From Siphonodentalium dalli (taxonomy: Eukaryota > Mollusca > Scaphopoda > Gadilida > Siphonodentaliidae), in NCBI GenBank assembly GCA_032622095.1, contig CP136066.1, positions 94,571,319 to 94,635,318 of the forward strand: DNA of 64,000 nucleotides, given 5' to 3'. The notes beneath the pieces were generated by a model. That model was given only the letters and a program-made list of their open reading frames with translations. It had not been told where the DNA came from and did not search any database. The position numbers and the translations under genes were made by a program. Shown here in pieces: positions 53,133-64,000 of this stretch. Numbering within the stretch: position 1 is the first letter of the stretch; each line of letters starts with the position of its first letter.

Positions 53133-55150
53133 GTCAATACCCAACTGCGATGGAGCGTATTGGTGCAGGGGTAGACTAGGCTATCAGCTCCCGGATAAGT
53201 AGCGAATTTTCGAAGTTTCAGGTGAGGGTTCAAACTACCCTTCTTATCTGAAAATGCTTCAGAAATCCGCTTCTTAAGTTGGGTTTCTATGTTTAGTATA
53301 TATCAAAGAATGACCAGAGTAAATTTCAAGGACGTACGCGAAAGTTCGAATAAAAGTTATTTTGACGTTTTGTGGGTTTCTGTCAAAACACCCCCTTCTT
53401 ATCTGAAAATGCTGCAAAAACATTTCTTAAGTAATGTTTTGATGATCAGTGTAGTACCCAGGTATGATTACAGCATATTTCCTGCTCGTACTCAAAGGTT
53501 CGTTTAAATGTGAATTTTTGGGTTTAGGGCCCCTGTCCCCTTTGTGTTGTAATTGCGGAACTTAAGAATTTGTTTGTACCGTCAACCCGGTCCTCCAGAA
53601 AATTCAGGCACATCAATCATTTCGTACTCAATAGTTCGAATAAAACTTTCTGGGCTCCCCGACTAATAATCAATCATATATGGCAAGAAACGTGGTCAAT
53701 TTTTTTTGGGTATTCGTATTTTTAGGTGCTAACTGCTACATCAAAGTAAAGTCAAAGATATGTTTTATTCTTGTCACTTATGCATAGTGTCACAGAATGC
53801 ACGCAGTATATTCGAAGTATGGACACATTTAATAGCACCATCACTCCAATATTCTAATATAATTATACATACGACTGCTGCTATACTTTTATTATTAGTT
53901 ATTAAATCGGCCAATCTAATCCAAGAAGTGTGCTAACGATTCGTCTTTGTCCCACTGACCCATTTTAAACAATTTGTTGTTGATAGAAATGTATTATTAA
54001 AGATTTCCGCATATACGGTGTCACAAGTTACAATGATGCTTGATTGTGCTGTGAAATTATTTTGAAACATGATTGGAAACGTATTTGCAAGCCCGTATGT
54101 TTTCTATAAAATGGGTGAGTACAAATTTATACTGGAATCGTAGTCATTGCTATTTTTGTTTAGCAAACCAGATTAGAATATGGTCAATGTACCAGCGGGC
54201 TGAACATGTTTTATATACAGGGTGCGTGCACACACTGACAAGTTTGCACGACATTTCTTGCAGGCATTTTATCACAGAAAACCTTATGATGCCGATATAT
54301 AAACAGCACCATGCATCTAAAATGCATATTTACCCAAGCTACATGTAACGACATGAGAAGTAAAATGTCGGTAGTTCGGGCGGGACTAACACATTGCCTT
54401 AAAATACATGTAATGATAATTCTTGCGAGATAATTGCATGTAATTTACAGACAAATTTGTATACCATCGCTACTAGTGGAACTATATAGTTTTCACTTAC
54501 CATGTAGTTAGCTGTGGTAAATATTCATATTATAAGCATGTTTGTATTCGGTTTCTGGTACATTGTAGATGGCTATACCGAAACACCTGCAAAAGAATGC
54601 CTGGTAAATTTGCGAGTGTATGAACGTACCCTAAGAACGAAAAAATAAGTTTTAGGTTGGAGGAATATACAGAGGGAAGTTGTGGAAAGCGGACTCTTGG
54701 CATGGAAGTTGTGGATGACGGAAAGTTGTGGAAGGCGGACTGTCTAAAATTCTGAATGGTAAAACAATTTGAGTTCAGACATTGTTAGCGCCAAAAGTGA
54801 CTTACCTAACTAAGCCTATTCTGAAGGATTCCAGAGCTGGTAGATGTATGTTAAACAGGCGAGTGGAGATTATGTTGCCACCACATATATTATATAGCGC
54901 ATGCATGCGTGGCTTCCTGTTTCATGTATTTGTTGAAAAATCGTGCCTCTTATTGTGTAAATTTAATCTGCAAAATACTCAATCAAGTGGGCTCTTCAAT
55001 TAAAACAAATTGAATCAGCCCTCAGCCAGTTGCTATGCAACTAACTTGCGAGAATCATCTTATAGATTTGTTTTCTCATTCAACACATGTCAGAATAATA
55101 TAGCAGATAATGTTGATTGTTGTGTACATGTATGTCCACATGCGTGAATG
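53133..55150. other. Intergenic, nothing recognised
   Basis: A short GGAAGTTGTGGA repetition near 54660-54740 is the only structure noted. Confidence 0.4.
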
Positions 55151-55162
55151 GTGTCGACCGTT

Positions 55163-56045
55163 TATTCTGAAGGTTCGGTACTCCGAAGTTCCAATACTCC
55201 GAAGGTCCTATATTACGAAGTTCCAATACTCCGAATGTCCCATATTACGGAGGTTCAATACTCCAAAGGGCCTTTATTCCGAAGAGCAAACACTGCGAAT
55301 GTCTGATACTCCGAAGTTCCGATACCCTGTAGGTCCGAAGGCACAACAGCACACCGACCAATAGTTTCTGCGCTGTGGCGGGCGCCGTAAAGTAGATGAC
55401 AACAATGCTGTGGAAAACCCAGTTTTTCAATTAGATGAGACCCCTCAGATTGTCCCCTTAGATCGCTGTTTTCTCGACTATTAGTGACTCTTACGACAGT
55501 TGGCCAATACGGACCCGTTAATGAATTATTGTAGCTCACACGAGGCTCATCAGTAGGGTGCTAACGCGTTATCATTGTGTTAAAATCAGATTGTTTTCAG
55601 TGGGAGACAATGTTCAGAAACCATACCCAGGCATTTTGTGTAGTGTTTTTGCCCCAGACATATAGAAACTAAGGGAGGGGCGAAGAAGCGTGCATCTGTT
55701 GACATAAATATCACCCTACATGGATGTGGGCCATTTATTGTAATAAATATGATAATTACCTGTCCGTGTAGATATTAGTGACTGTTTGCATATTGGTCGC
55801 TCGAAACAAATCGCGATTTGACCGCCACAGCATCCGTACACTCAAACACAGCGGACACACACCCGCCACAGCGCAGAAACGATTGGTCGGTGTGAATAGT
55901 CCGAAGGTCCGATACTACGATCGAAGGTCCGATACCACGAAGTTTCAATCAATATGTTTATTCAGAATCACACATGTGACATAATAATCATTAATACCTT
56001 ATACAACTTTCACAATACTTCGAAAGTCCGATATTCCGAAGTTAA
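55163..56045. mobile_element. Second foldback-like element, ACTCCGAAGTTCC arms
   Basis: The left arm (55163-55385) is a run of about 19-base units such as AATACTCCGAAGTTCC, then CACACCGACCAATAGTTTCT and GCGCTGTGGCGG. The right arm (55858-56045) is its inverted counterpart: the CACACCGACCAAT block pairs over about 32 bases with one mismatch, then GTCCGAAGGTCCGATAC units. Part of the right arm is interrupted at about 55945-56018 by AT-rich sequence. No transposase. Confidence 0.75.
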
Positions 56046-56214
56046 GATTATTTTTTATTTTAATAGATTTTATTCATGTCAAAACATATGTAATGAATAA
56101 ACACAACGACACACAGCCATTGAGGTAACATAATGTTATTTTGCAGAGAAGTACCTTATATCAGACTAATCTAAATCGTTTCAGATTACGAATGGTCTGT
56201 GGTGCCTCTGACAC

Positions 56215-56961
56215 TTAACTCTTTCGCTGCCACCCCGCCACACGGACATACTCCCAAGTGCCAAGCATTCTGGGTGTAAATACAAGTATTTTATGTATAT
56301 GTGGGTAATGCAATGACTATCGGGTAATTATCGGTGTATTTAGTTGAAACTTCACATGTGGGTATATATGACAATGACCTATCACATGCCCGACGTGGAG
56401 ACCCATTCAAGGTCAAAGCCTTTGGGTCACGTGCCATTGGCGGCCATCTTGGATTTGCTTTAATTTATGATTTTCGGTAATTTATTTCAATTCATATATG
56501 ATTAAATGTTTGTTTTTTGTTCTATTGTTCTATCCCATTAATTAATGCTTCACCAGTTAATCATATTCCGGCTACTATTCCGTATTTTTCACCGACCTCA
56601 TTCCGACAGAATTTTTGGACGCTAAACTGATCAGCAGAAAGGAGGCCGCCAAGTCAATATTGATGTTTATTTTCCACTCATATATCGCATCCCATGCACC
56701 AAAAGTTAATTTGTCAATGGTATATGCTGGCTCGGACTGTACTCATAGAACTTCAGGAGTAGCATGACTTTGACTGACCTTTCTTCTAAATTGTCAGCGC
56801 ACACCAGCACTCTACATAAAATAAATGAACCCCCGTTGTAATGTAACAAAACAATATAATTACGACCCGTAAACCAGGTGCACCCCCGAACTCGCATAAA
56901 TGCGTATTTGGCAGCGACTGGGTAACTCGCATATATGTGAGCTTGGCATCGAAAGAGTTAA
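56215..56961. mobile_element. Second piggyBac-like element, TTAA target duplication
   Basis: TTAA at 56215-56218 and 56958-56961 bounds 739 bases with ends CTCTTTCGCTGCCA and, on the complement, CTCTTTCGATGCCAA (one mismatch). Contains a GGCGGCCATCTTGGATTTG block (about 56438). No transposase. Confidence 0.85.
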
Positions 56962-57237
56962 AGAAATATTTGATATGTGCTCTTAAGCAAACATGTATTG
57001 CATTTAGATATTATATTTTTCTTCATAGACAGGGTTGGCATATTTTCCCGGTGGTTATGCAAAGCATGTGTGAGCCACAATTTCCAAGAACGGTTAAGGG
57101 TTGGTCGAGAAAAGCGGGGATAAGATATACCATCTGTTTTTAAAGTTAATTTCCTTCCTTGTGTTAGAACTGTTTACAAAGAGAAGTTCTGTGTTTTGTA
57201 ACTTCTTATTCGATCTATCAACCCTGTAATTTTGGGT

Positions 57238-57552
57238 TCAGTATTCATAAATGATCATGAATATATATCTCTTAAAGAGCAGGATGCATATCACAATAGC
57301 GTTTTGGTTTGTGTTTTGTAGGGTTTGTTGTTCAAGAATGATATACTCGGGGGTAAACTCAAACTTTATAATAAAAGTATCTTCCAATTGTTGTTTCAAA
57401 TTGAGCAACACTCGTTTTGTAACTGGGCATTCAAAGAAGATGTGAATAATGGTTTCTTTAGCATTATTACACAATATGCATAGCTCAGTTTCATATAGCT
57501 TACATTTGAATAGTCTTGAATTAGTATAAAGGATATTGCCACTACAGCACAC
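57238..57552 (-). pseudogene. LINE C-terminal fragment
   Basis: A 104-residue frame reads ILYTNSRLFKCKLYETELCI, then LCNNAKETIIHIFFECPVTK, the C-x2-C...H-x3-4-C pattern found at the end of many LINE reverse-transcriptase proteins. No upstream RT sequence is present, so it is a truncated remnant. Confidence 0.65.
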
Positions 57553-59963
57553 TAAATAGAAGAGTGCACATATTGGAGGGGTAGTTATTTCGAGAGAGAT
57601 ATATAAAGCCTCTTGTGGGAAGCACTTTGCATCTCATAGGGCACAGTTCGATTCGAGCAGGCATAGTGTATTATTTGCGTAACCTATGGGAGATTACTCA
57701 TGAGGTATCTACGTTATCTTCGTGTGATTGGCTGAAACCACCACGAGACGCCACGTGATCTCTTTTCAAACGAAATCATACCAAATTTAAAATGGCGGCT
57801 GGCGATCGACTTTTAATTTCCGACATAAATGTCGAGATAATGGTTCTGGCATTGATTCCGGCATTCAGAGGCACACTTCTGTGATTTAACATCGACTCGT
57901 GAAGACATTTAGAGGACACAAGACATAAAAAACGGTTTTATTTTTAACAATATGCGTATATTATTCTGCTGATGTGTTGCATTGTTGGTACGGAATAATC
58001 AGAGATAAATTTTTAATTTGGTTATCGTTGATATTTATAGCGATTCATAACATTTTACTTCAGCTAGTATTAAAATAAGTTTAAGGATAATTTCCGTTCC
58101 AACTTCCATGGTCTTCCATATTTTTGTTAAGCTAAATTAAATCATTTCCGGGTCAGATTTTACGACCATGCAAAGATGTTAAAAATTCATTTTTATCTTT
58201 ATATTAGATATAGGTAAGCTATTTATTGTAAATACCATTACCCATGCAGCTCTCCTTCAAGTTGCAATGCACACATATATATAGCGTATAACTATAAGTT
58301 AATTCTATTAATAATAATATTGTACATAATGGATCAGAGAACCCCAAATGTTTTAATACCATGGATTTAGGTAACTTCAAACTTGTTTGAATACAAGAGA
58401 AGATCTGCCCGCTATGACGTTGGTCGACAACAAAGTCGCCCCAGTGCGAAGTCGCCCCTTGCGAATTCGTCTACTTGCGAAGTCGTCAACCGCGTTTAAA
58501 TAATCCGGTTGACCAAAAACGAGCTATGTATCTCGTTTTGTCTATCATAGCCCAATTGAGCTACATGTTTAATGTGATTTACAAATCTCGATAGAATTTA
58601 CTTTCATTAGTTGTGTACCACTATTCCATATAACATATAAGTAAATTAAAGATGGCAAGATAACATTAATGCCAAGACAAGGTAATATAAGGCAAATGGA
58701 ACAATATTATAAGTTACGAGACACTTAGTGGTCGGATATTGTGTCATATGCGGCGAAGTGAGATCAATATATACTAGGCGAGTCCGTAACATATATCCAG
58801 CATGTCCCTTTAAAAAGTCGTCGATGTAATTTATTTTCACGTTGGGCTAAATAAATGCGACGAGGCTTTGGTATTTTATTTAGATTAGGTTTAACACACC
58901 GCGCTCAAGTATATGCAGTCGCGTTGAAATTTCCGATCACTGCGCCAAAAAAGTATACCAGAGCTGAATTGCGTCGGCCTATTTTGCAGTAAATCTTTTA
59001 ATTCTATTTAGTTGCGTTCACCTCTGAATAATTTTTGTGTTATTATCGCACTCCTAATCTCCGTTCGGACGCGGTGTACTAGTTGCTGATCATAATGGTC
59101 AGTTTGTTAATACACTAAGTCACGATTTTATAAGCCAGCAAGCCGGATCGAAAATCGTCTTTATTAGGGCATTAGTGTATGGAGGCAAGATGTCTCACAT
59201 TGAAGTGATTATATATCATTTCTTCACCTGTATGTATATAAATAAATCAACCAAAAAAAATAACAAATGAGCTATGTATTTTTGCTAGCTCACATAAAAA
59301 AAATATGACGGTTGAGAGAAGATATAAGTGTTAGGGTCCTGCGAATATTCGATATTCGATTCGAGATTTGATTCAAAACTTGATTCGAAACTCAAATCTG
59401 ATTTGAATTTGAGTCGAAATTTCCAACTTGAAATTTTGAATATACACTGACGAAAAAGTAGACTGTTTATGGACAAGTACACACATCGATCTTAGCTGTT
59501 TCTGTGCCATTTAATTCCCGAAAATTATGAATATATGCAACTTATAATTCTTATTGTACATCGCGAATGTTCGCATGCTATTAAATATAAGTATAGCCAG
59601 TAATTAGCAACTACATGTATATGACGACTAAATACGTCTGAATTCTAGCTTTGAACATGGTAGCCAAAAGCTCGGATGTCGCCGATGGACCGACGACACG
59701 CGTAAATTATAATAGCTATGAGACTGAGCAACCGCTAGCATTATCCACCGACTATCCGTACAGTATCATATTCCGCGTTATGTAATATCGCTGAGATTGT
59801 AAACAACACCGGTTCCCGGCGGTGTTTTCTTTTGAAGTAGACTTTCAGTTTTGGAGCATTCCTTGACACTTGACAATATGTCGTCCGTTATTCAGGTTTA
59901 TTTTAAACATGATAAAACTGCAGGCATTGCAGGAACTTACACAGTAGAGCGGTTAAGAAAAAA
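57553..59963. other. Intergenic; possible TATA box and 30-codon frame
   Basis: TATATAAAG at 57600 is followed at 57791 by AAAATGGCGGCTGG, which opens a 30-codon frame (MAAGDRLLISDINVEIMVLA...). AAAATGGCGGC also matches the YY1 motif common at promoters. No splice donor or homology supports a gene. The rest holds only GCGAAGTCG repeats (58440-58490) and TTCGA-rich strings (59340-59410). Confidence 0.3.
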
Positions 59964-61250
59964 ATCATGCACTTTTGAGTAGAAGCATGAAACTTCTCAC
60001 ATATCATTATGGACATATATAGATCAATTTCTGATATGGACCTAATTTCAAAAATTCAAAATGGCCGCCAAATCCAAGATGGCCGCCAAAGGGGTCAAAA
60101 CATTTCGCAGTGTCTAGTTATACACCGAATTCAGAAAACATATTTGACATATGATGGTGTAGTTAATTGTTTGGTTTTCGCCGTACATATGCGTATATAA
60201 TGAGACCAATTTTGTTAGCCATCACCCAACATGGCCACCAAAATATCCCAAAATGGCCGCCAAAATTACAAAAAAAATTCTATTTTTCTTAAATTCTTCA
60301 CTTCTTTTCTAAATTATCCCAGACATTTTACGGGTATTGTGGTAATTTCTTCTCGTAATATTGACAGTAGTCATTTCCTATCAATTTGGAGCCATCATAT
60401 GGGTATTCTGGGTTACCACCGGGCCATGTATACACAGTTTTTTAAAATGACCGTCAAATCACCCACATAGTACGTTAGTATTATTCCAACTACACTGTGT
60501 GCACTAAGAGCTCTGTAATGTATACAATAATTATCTTCTGGACATGAAAAATCGGTATCGCATTGTTGTTCATAAATTTATTTACTTTTACAAAAATTGC
60601 TGCCAAAATGGCCGTCATAATGGAACAAATCTAGATTTTCGTTAAAATTTACTATTTTTGGGCTAATTTTGCGACATACATTGTAAGGCCCATAGGCATG
60701 CACTTTTGAGTAGAACTATCAGACTTTGCATATATATATAGTAGGACCATAGCTGATCAATTTCTGATATGGACCTATTTTCAAAAATCCAAAATGGCCG
60801 TCAAATCCAAGATGGCGGCCAAAGGGGTGACCGAATGGCCATATCTCTAGTTATACACCGATTACAGAAAAAATATTTGACATATGGTGTTGTCGTTAAT
60901 TGTTTGGTGTTCGCCATACATAAGTACATATAATGAGACCAATTTTGTCAGCCATCCCCACAAGATGGCCACCAAAATATCCCAAAATGGCAACCAAACG
61001 TAGATTTTTTTTCACTTCTTTCTAAATTACCCCAGAAATGTTAAGGAGTATATGGTAATTTTCTCTCGTAATATTGATATTAGTCATTTCCCATCACTTT
61101 GGAGCCATTTCCGTTATTATTGGTTACAGCCTGGTCGTGAAACAATAGTTTTAAAATAACGACCATCAAATCACCCAAGTAGTGCATTAGTGTTTAATAT
61201 TCCATACACACTATGTGCATTCAGAAAACTGTAATGCACACAAGAGAATA
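59964..61250 (+). repeat. 733-bp tandem duplication rich in ATGGCCGCCAAA motifs
   Basis: CATGCACTTTTGAGTAGAA at 59964 recurs at 60695, and GATCAATTTCTGATATGGAC at 60022 recurs at 60755. The second unit is shorter at its right. Each unit has several AAAATGGCCGCCAAA / AAGATGGCGGCCAAA blocks, the family also seen in the palindrome at 19-23 kb. Confidence 0.9.
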
Positions 61251-61429
61251 TTCCTTACAATTCATTGGGTTCATTTTGAGATAGAATTGGAACAGTACGA
61301 TATATTTTATGATTTTGGACGGTCGGATAAAATGGAACACTTTTTTTGTTCTCAAAACCAATAAAATGAAAGTGGGTATGCGGTTTGACATGGGGCGGGC
61401 GGGAAAGGGGAAACCCACATATTATTTAT

Positions 61430-61915
61430 TTTGGCCTTATATATCTAGTATAGTCTATACCGAACGTATTATATATAATGACCCGAATCGTGTGTAACAG
61501 ATGAATTGTGACATGTGTGATGAGACTGTTGTAGTCTATACCGATCCTGTTGTCATATATAATGACCCTGAATCTGATAGTGTGTAAACAGATGTAGTGA
61601 CTAGTGTAGCATGTATGATGACCCTGGTATAGTTTATGCTGGAACTGTTATGATATATAATTACCCTGGGGCTGACCGTGTGTATCATGTGCATTGTATG
61701 ATGTATGGTGAGCCTGGTGTGGTTCATACTGAAGCTGTTATAAAATGTAATGATAATGATCGTGTGTAACAGACAAAGTGTGGCAGTTATTATGATATTG
61801 GTGTAGTCTATGCCGAACATGTTATCACAATGACGTGCATCGTGTGTAACATATGAATTATGACATGTATGATGAGCCTGGTGTAGTCTACAGTGGACTT
61901 CTGTTATCATATACA
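61430..61915 (+). repeat. Degenerate ~100-bp tandem repeat
   Basis: About five units share GTGTAGTCTATACCGA, CTGTTATCATATATAATGAC and CGTGTGTAACAGATG variants. Confidence 0.8.
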
Positions 61916-63022
61916 CTAGTCAAATTTTGCTAAGGATTACCCATAAATTGGTCATATTTAGACAGTAATATGCAATTTTGCCCTTTCGTATCTGACTATG
62001 GTGTAGATGCGTGATCATTTGTTCTGTCTTAGGATGCTACAATTTGAAATACACCGTGGTGTGATCTGTCCAGTGAACAAGTGGGTCTCCACGTTTTTCG
62101 TGATTTTGTCCACAATGTTTCTGTGTTCAAATCAGATTGTTATCACTACTCCTTTTCTCTATCATTTGATAGGCCGAGAACCTGTCACGTGGCGGGCGGC
62201 AAATGACACTGTCACCCGCTGAGCCGGGCGACAACCACTAACTTGTTGCCCTGGCCGTAACGTCAGTCATAAGTTTACTGTGGATATTGACCAACGAATA
62301 CTACATACACATGTAGCTATACCACACCACCTCCTCTACAACATACTAAAAATAACACTCCGCATATATACCTACATGTGTACACAATTTTACCAACCGT
62401 GGTGTAACCACATTGTTTGCATATAAATCGTGGAAATACGACATTTAACTTTCCGTGCGAGGTAGTAGGTTATTCCCCTTTGCCTGTGATCAGTGTGTTG
62501 TCGTTTTCGTGTTTGACACGCTGTGTTGAGATGTCGCTGCTTTCGTTTGGCGTGTACATGTAGAGTGAAAGCTTGTAACTTTCGGCACCTGCACTAGCTA
62601 ATACACATCCACTTATTGTTTGTGATCTAGCGTATTTACATGTAACTATTGTTACAAATGGGTAGCTCAGAATTATGCTTTTTAACATTGCTATACTTTG
62701 GTTAAAAAAATGTCCGATGAATCTTGTGATGTTAAAACCCGTTGTCGGGACAATACTTTTTATTGCATCATGCATCTCCAAATTCACAGACTCGTTGTCC
62801 TATACATGTATGTCCGTATATCATGCGCTGATGAACTTTATATGATAATTTTAGAGCCCATATTGTGTTAATACTATGTCGACATGTGCATTGCAGATAT
62901 TACGAATACTTTTCCGTTGTCACCAAAGCTACAAATCTTGCTTCATGTTTTGTCATCTTGTGTTAATTTATGACTTGATTAAGCTGGTGGAATAACAATG
63001 TTATTCAGAGCGGATAACAAAA
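61916..63022. other. Intergenic, nothing recognised
   Basis: No domain-bearing frame or repeat recognised. Confidence 0.4.
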
Positions 63023-63137
63023 CAGTTATCGCCTTTATTTTTCGGGAGACACGGATATTTGTCGCCCGCTTGGGATATGAATGTCCCCAAACGGGCGACA
63101 AATATCCGTGTCTCCCTCAACACCAGGCGATAACTGT
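63023..63137. repeat. Nested perfect hairpin
   Basis: The inner stem begins GGGAGACACGGATATTTGTC at 63044 and pairs with its complement ending at 63116, about 31 bases with one mismatch around a loop of roughly 10 bases. An outer stem CAGTTATCGCC (63023-63033) pairs with GGCGATAACTG (63127-63137). The whole is a two-step cruciform or RNA hairpin. Confidence 0.92.
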
Positions 63138-63585
63138 ATAGTGTCACATGAGTGGCTATTACCAACAACTCTTCGGCATTGATTTAAAAAGGTTTCCGAA
63201 TTAAGCACCCACAATTTGTCCAGAGGGGTGGTGATGCTCCAATCTGGAATGTCACATATAGGTAGGTTTCTGCATGGCCAGGTGACAGCAATAACATTGC
63301 ATCCAGGTGTGGAATCGCATCAATACCCATATTACTGTGGAAAGAAGTCACGACATAGTCATCTGCGGGTACGAAATGATAAGACAAACATATAACCTTT
63401 ATGATGGCTTTATCTCAAAGAAACTGTGAATCTGGCACATACCATGAATGTCATATCACTGCAGCGCTCCCCTCCAGAATGAGGCTGGGGTCATAATTTC
63501 AACACAGGCCAACATAAACAGACAACACGATGTTCGTTACGCTCAAGGGGGTCGTAATCGTGCTGCCACGTCACATATGACACCA
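63138..63585. other. Upstream of the Tc1 remnant, nothing recognised
   Basis: May include the decayed N-terminal part of the transposase, but I cannot align it by eye. Confidence 0.35.
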
Positions 63586-64000
63586 TGAACAGCGGTGCGC
63601 GGAATGTGTCAACTGTAGAGTGCAACAATGGTCAACCGTGCTGTGAACAGAGTTAGCCTAGATTTCCTTGACAGACGTGTTTTGGTCTGGAGGAGGCGAT
63701 ATGAAAGTTTCACTGATGCCACAGTGGTGGAAGATAACCGATAAGATGGTGGTTCGGTTATGGTGTGGGGAGGGATGCATTTTGACGGTCGCACAGACAT
63801 GTTTATCATCCAGAACGGCACCATTGATGCTTAAAGTTATAGGGGTGGAATTCTAGACCTGTTTGTGCGACCGTTTGCAGGTACTATAGGTGCATATTCC
63901 TTTCTGGTAGAAGATACCACCAGACCACACTGAACCAGGCTTGGGAAACGTTATCTCAAAGAGGAAGGAATCAAATGCATTGATTTACCAGCGGTATCAT
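63586..64000 (+). pseudogene. Tc1-like transposase remnant, runs off the window
   Basis: A plus-strand frame with three stops reads SLDFLDRRVLVWRRRYESFT, DGGSVMVWGGMHFDGRTDMF, GGILDLFVRPFAGTIG and FLVEDTTRPH, the central part of a Tc1/mariner DDE transposase with the VWGG hallmark and the second catalytic Asp in VEDTTRPH. Upstream, QQWSTVL lies in another frame, so the first catalytic Asp region is frameshifted and lost. The C-terminal part lies outside the window. It is dead. Confidence 0.85.

Overview
This window is nuclear DNA of a metazoan, most likely a marine invertebrate such as a mollusc, another lophotrochozoan or amphioxus. The evidence is GT-AG introns, a class A GPCR, an ABCG8-like sterol-transporter gene, LINE, hAT, piggyBac-like, Tc1 and Helitron-type elements, and long satellites. 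There is no bacterial operon structure and no rRNA or tRNA gene was seen. Real coding sequence is sparse. Most long open frames are by-products of tandem repeats.

Layout: (1) 0.7-2.3 kb is a TTAA-flanked piggyBac-like non-autonomous element, followed at 3.2-3.8 kb by a tandem-repeat element and at 4.3-5.3 kb by a 38-bp satellite. (2) About 5.5-24.3 kb, minus strand, holds an ABCG8-like half-transporter whose exons I could join by splice sites and phase: 24276-24039, 17926-17691, 17239-17107, 16432-16287, 16002-15789, 15026-14827, 9169-9093, 7036-6769 and perhaps 5646-5477. The exon for Walker B, D-loop and H-loop is not found where it belongs, and the exon at 6.8-7.0 kb has an in-frame TAA, so the locus looks like a pseudogene or a damaged assembly. 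Its introns contain a hAT element with a perfect 8-bp target duplication, a head-to-tail train of seven Helitron-like elements (9.29-13.89 kb), CAGGG-ended elements, a 25-bp minisatellite and a roughly 4-kb imperfect palindrome (19.17-23.13 kb). (3) 24-36 kb is intergenic: CAGGG elements, a 67-bp-arm hairpin, a 1-kb AGT microsatellite, and a foldback element (34.07-35.87 kb) whose arms are arrays of a 20-bp perfect palindrome. (4) 36.3-37.3 kb, minus strand, is an intact single-exon class A GPCR with altered DRY and NPxxY motifs. (5) 39.3-41.5 kb is a dead CR1/Jockey-like LINE; 41.7-42.8 kb is a 39-bp minisatellite. (6) 44.9-52.3 kb is a second Helitron-like train, at least ten elements, all on the minus strand. 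(7) 52.7-64 kb has a MITE, a second foldback element, a second TTAA element, LINE and Tc1 transposase remnants, a 733-bp tandem duplication and a perfect 31-bp-arm hairpin.

The only two host genes supported are the ABCG8-like transporter and the GPCR; nothing links them functionally. The most unusual signals are the two Helitron trains, which start with sibling copies and spread dozens of NRF1-like CGCGCATGCGCA palindromes, the palindrome-built foldback element, and the broken ABC transporter threaded through mobile DNA. Splice sites, motifs, repeats and target duplications were read directly. Family names rest on recognised motifs, not on database searches.
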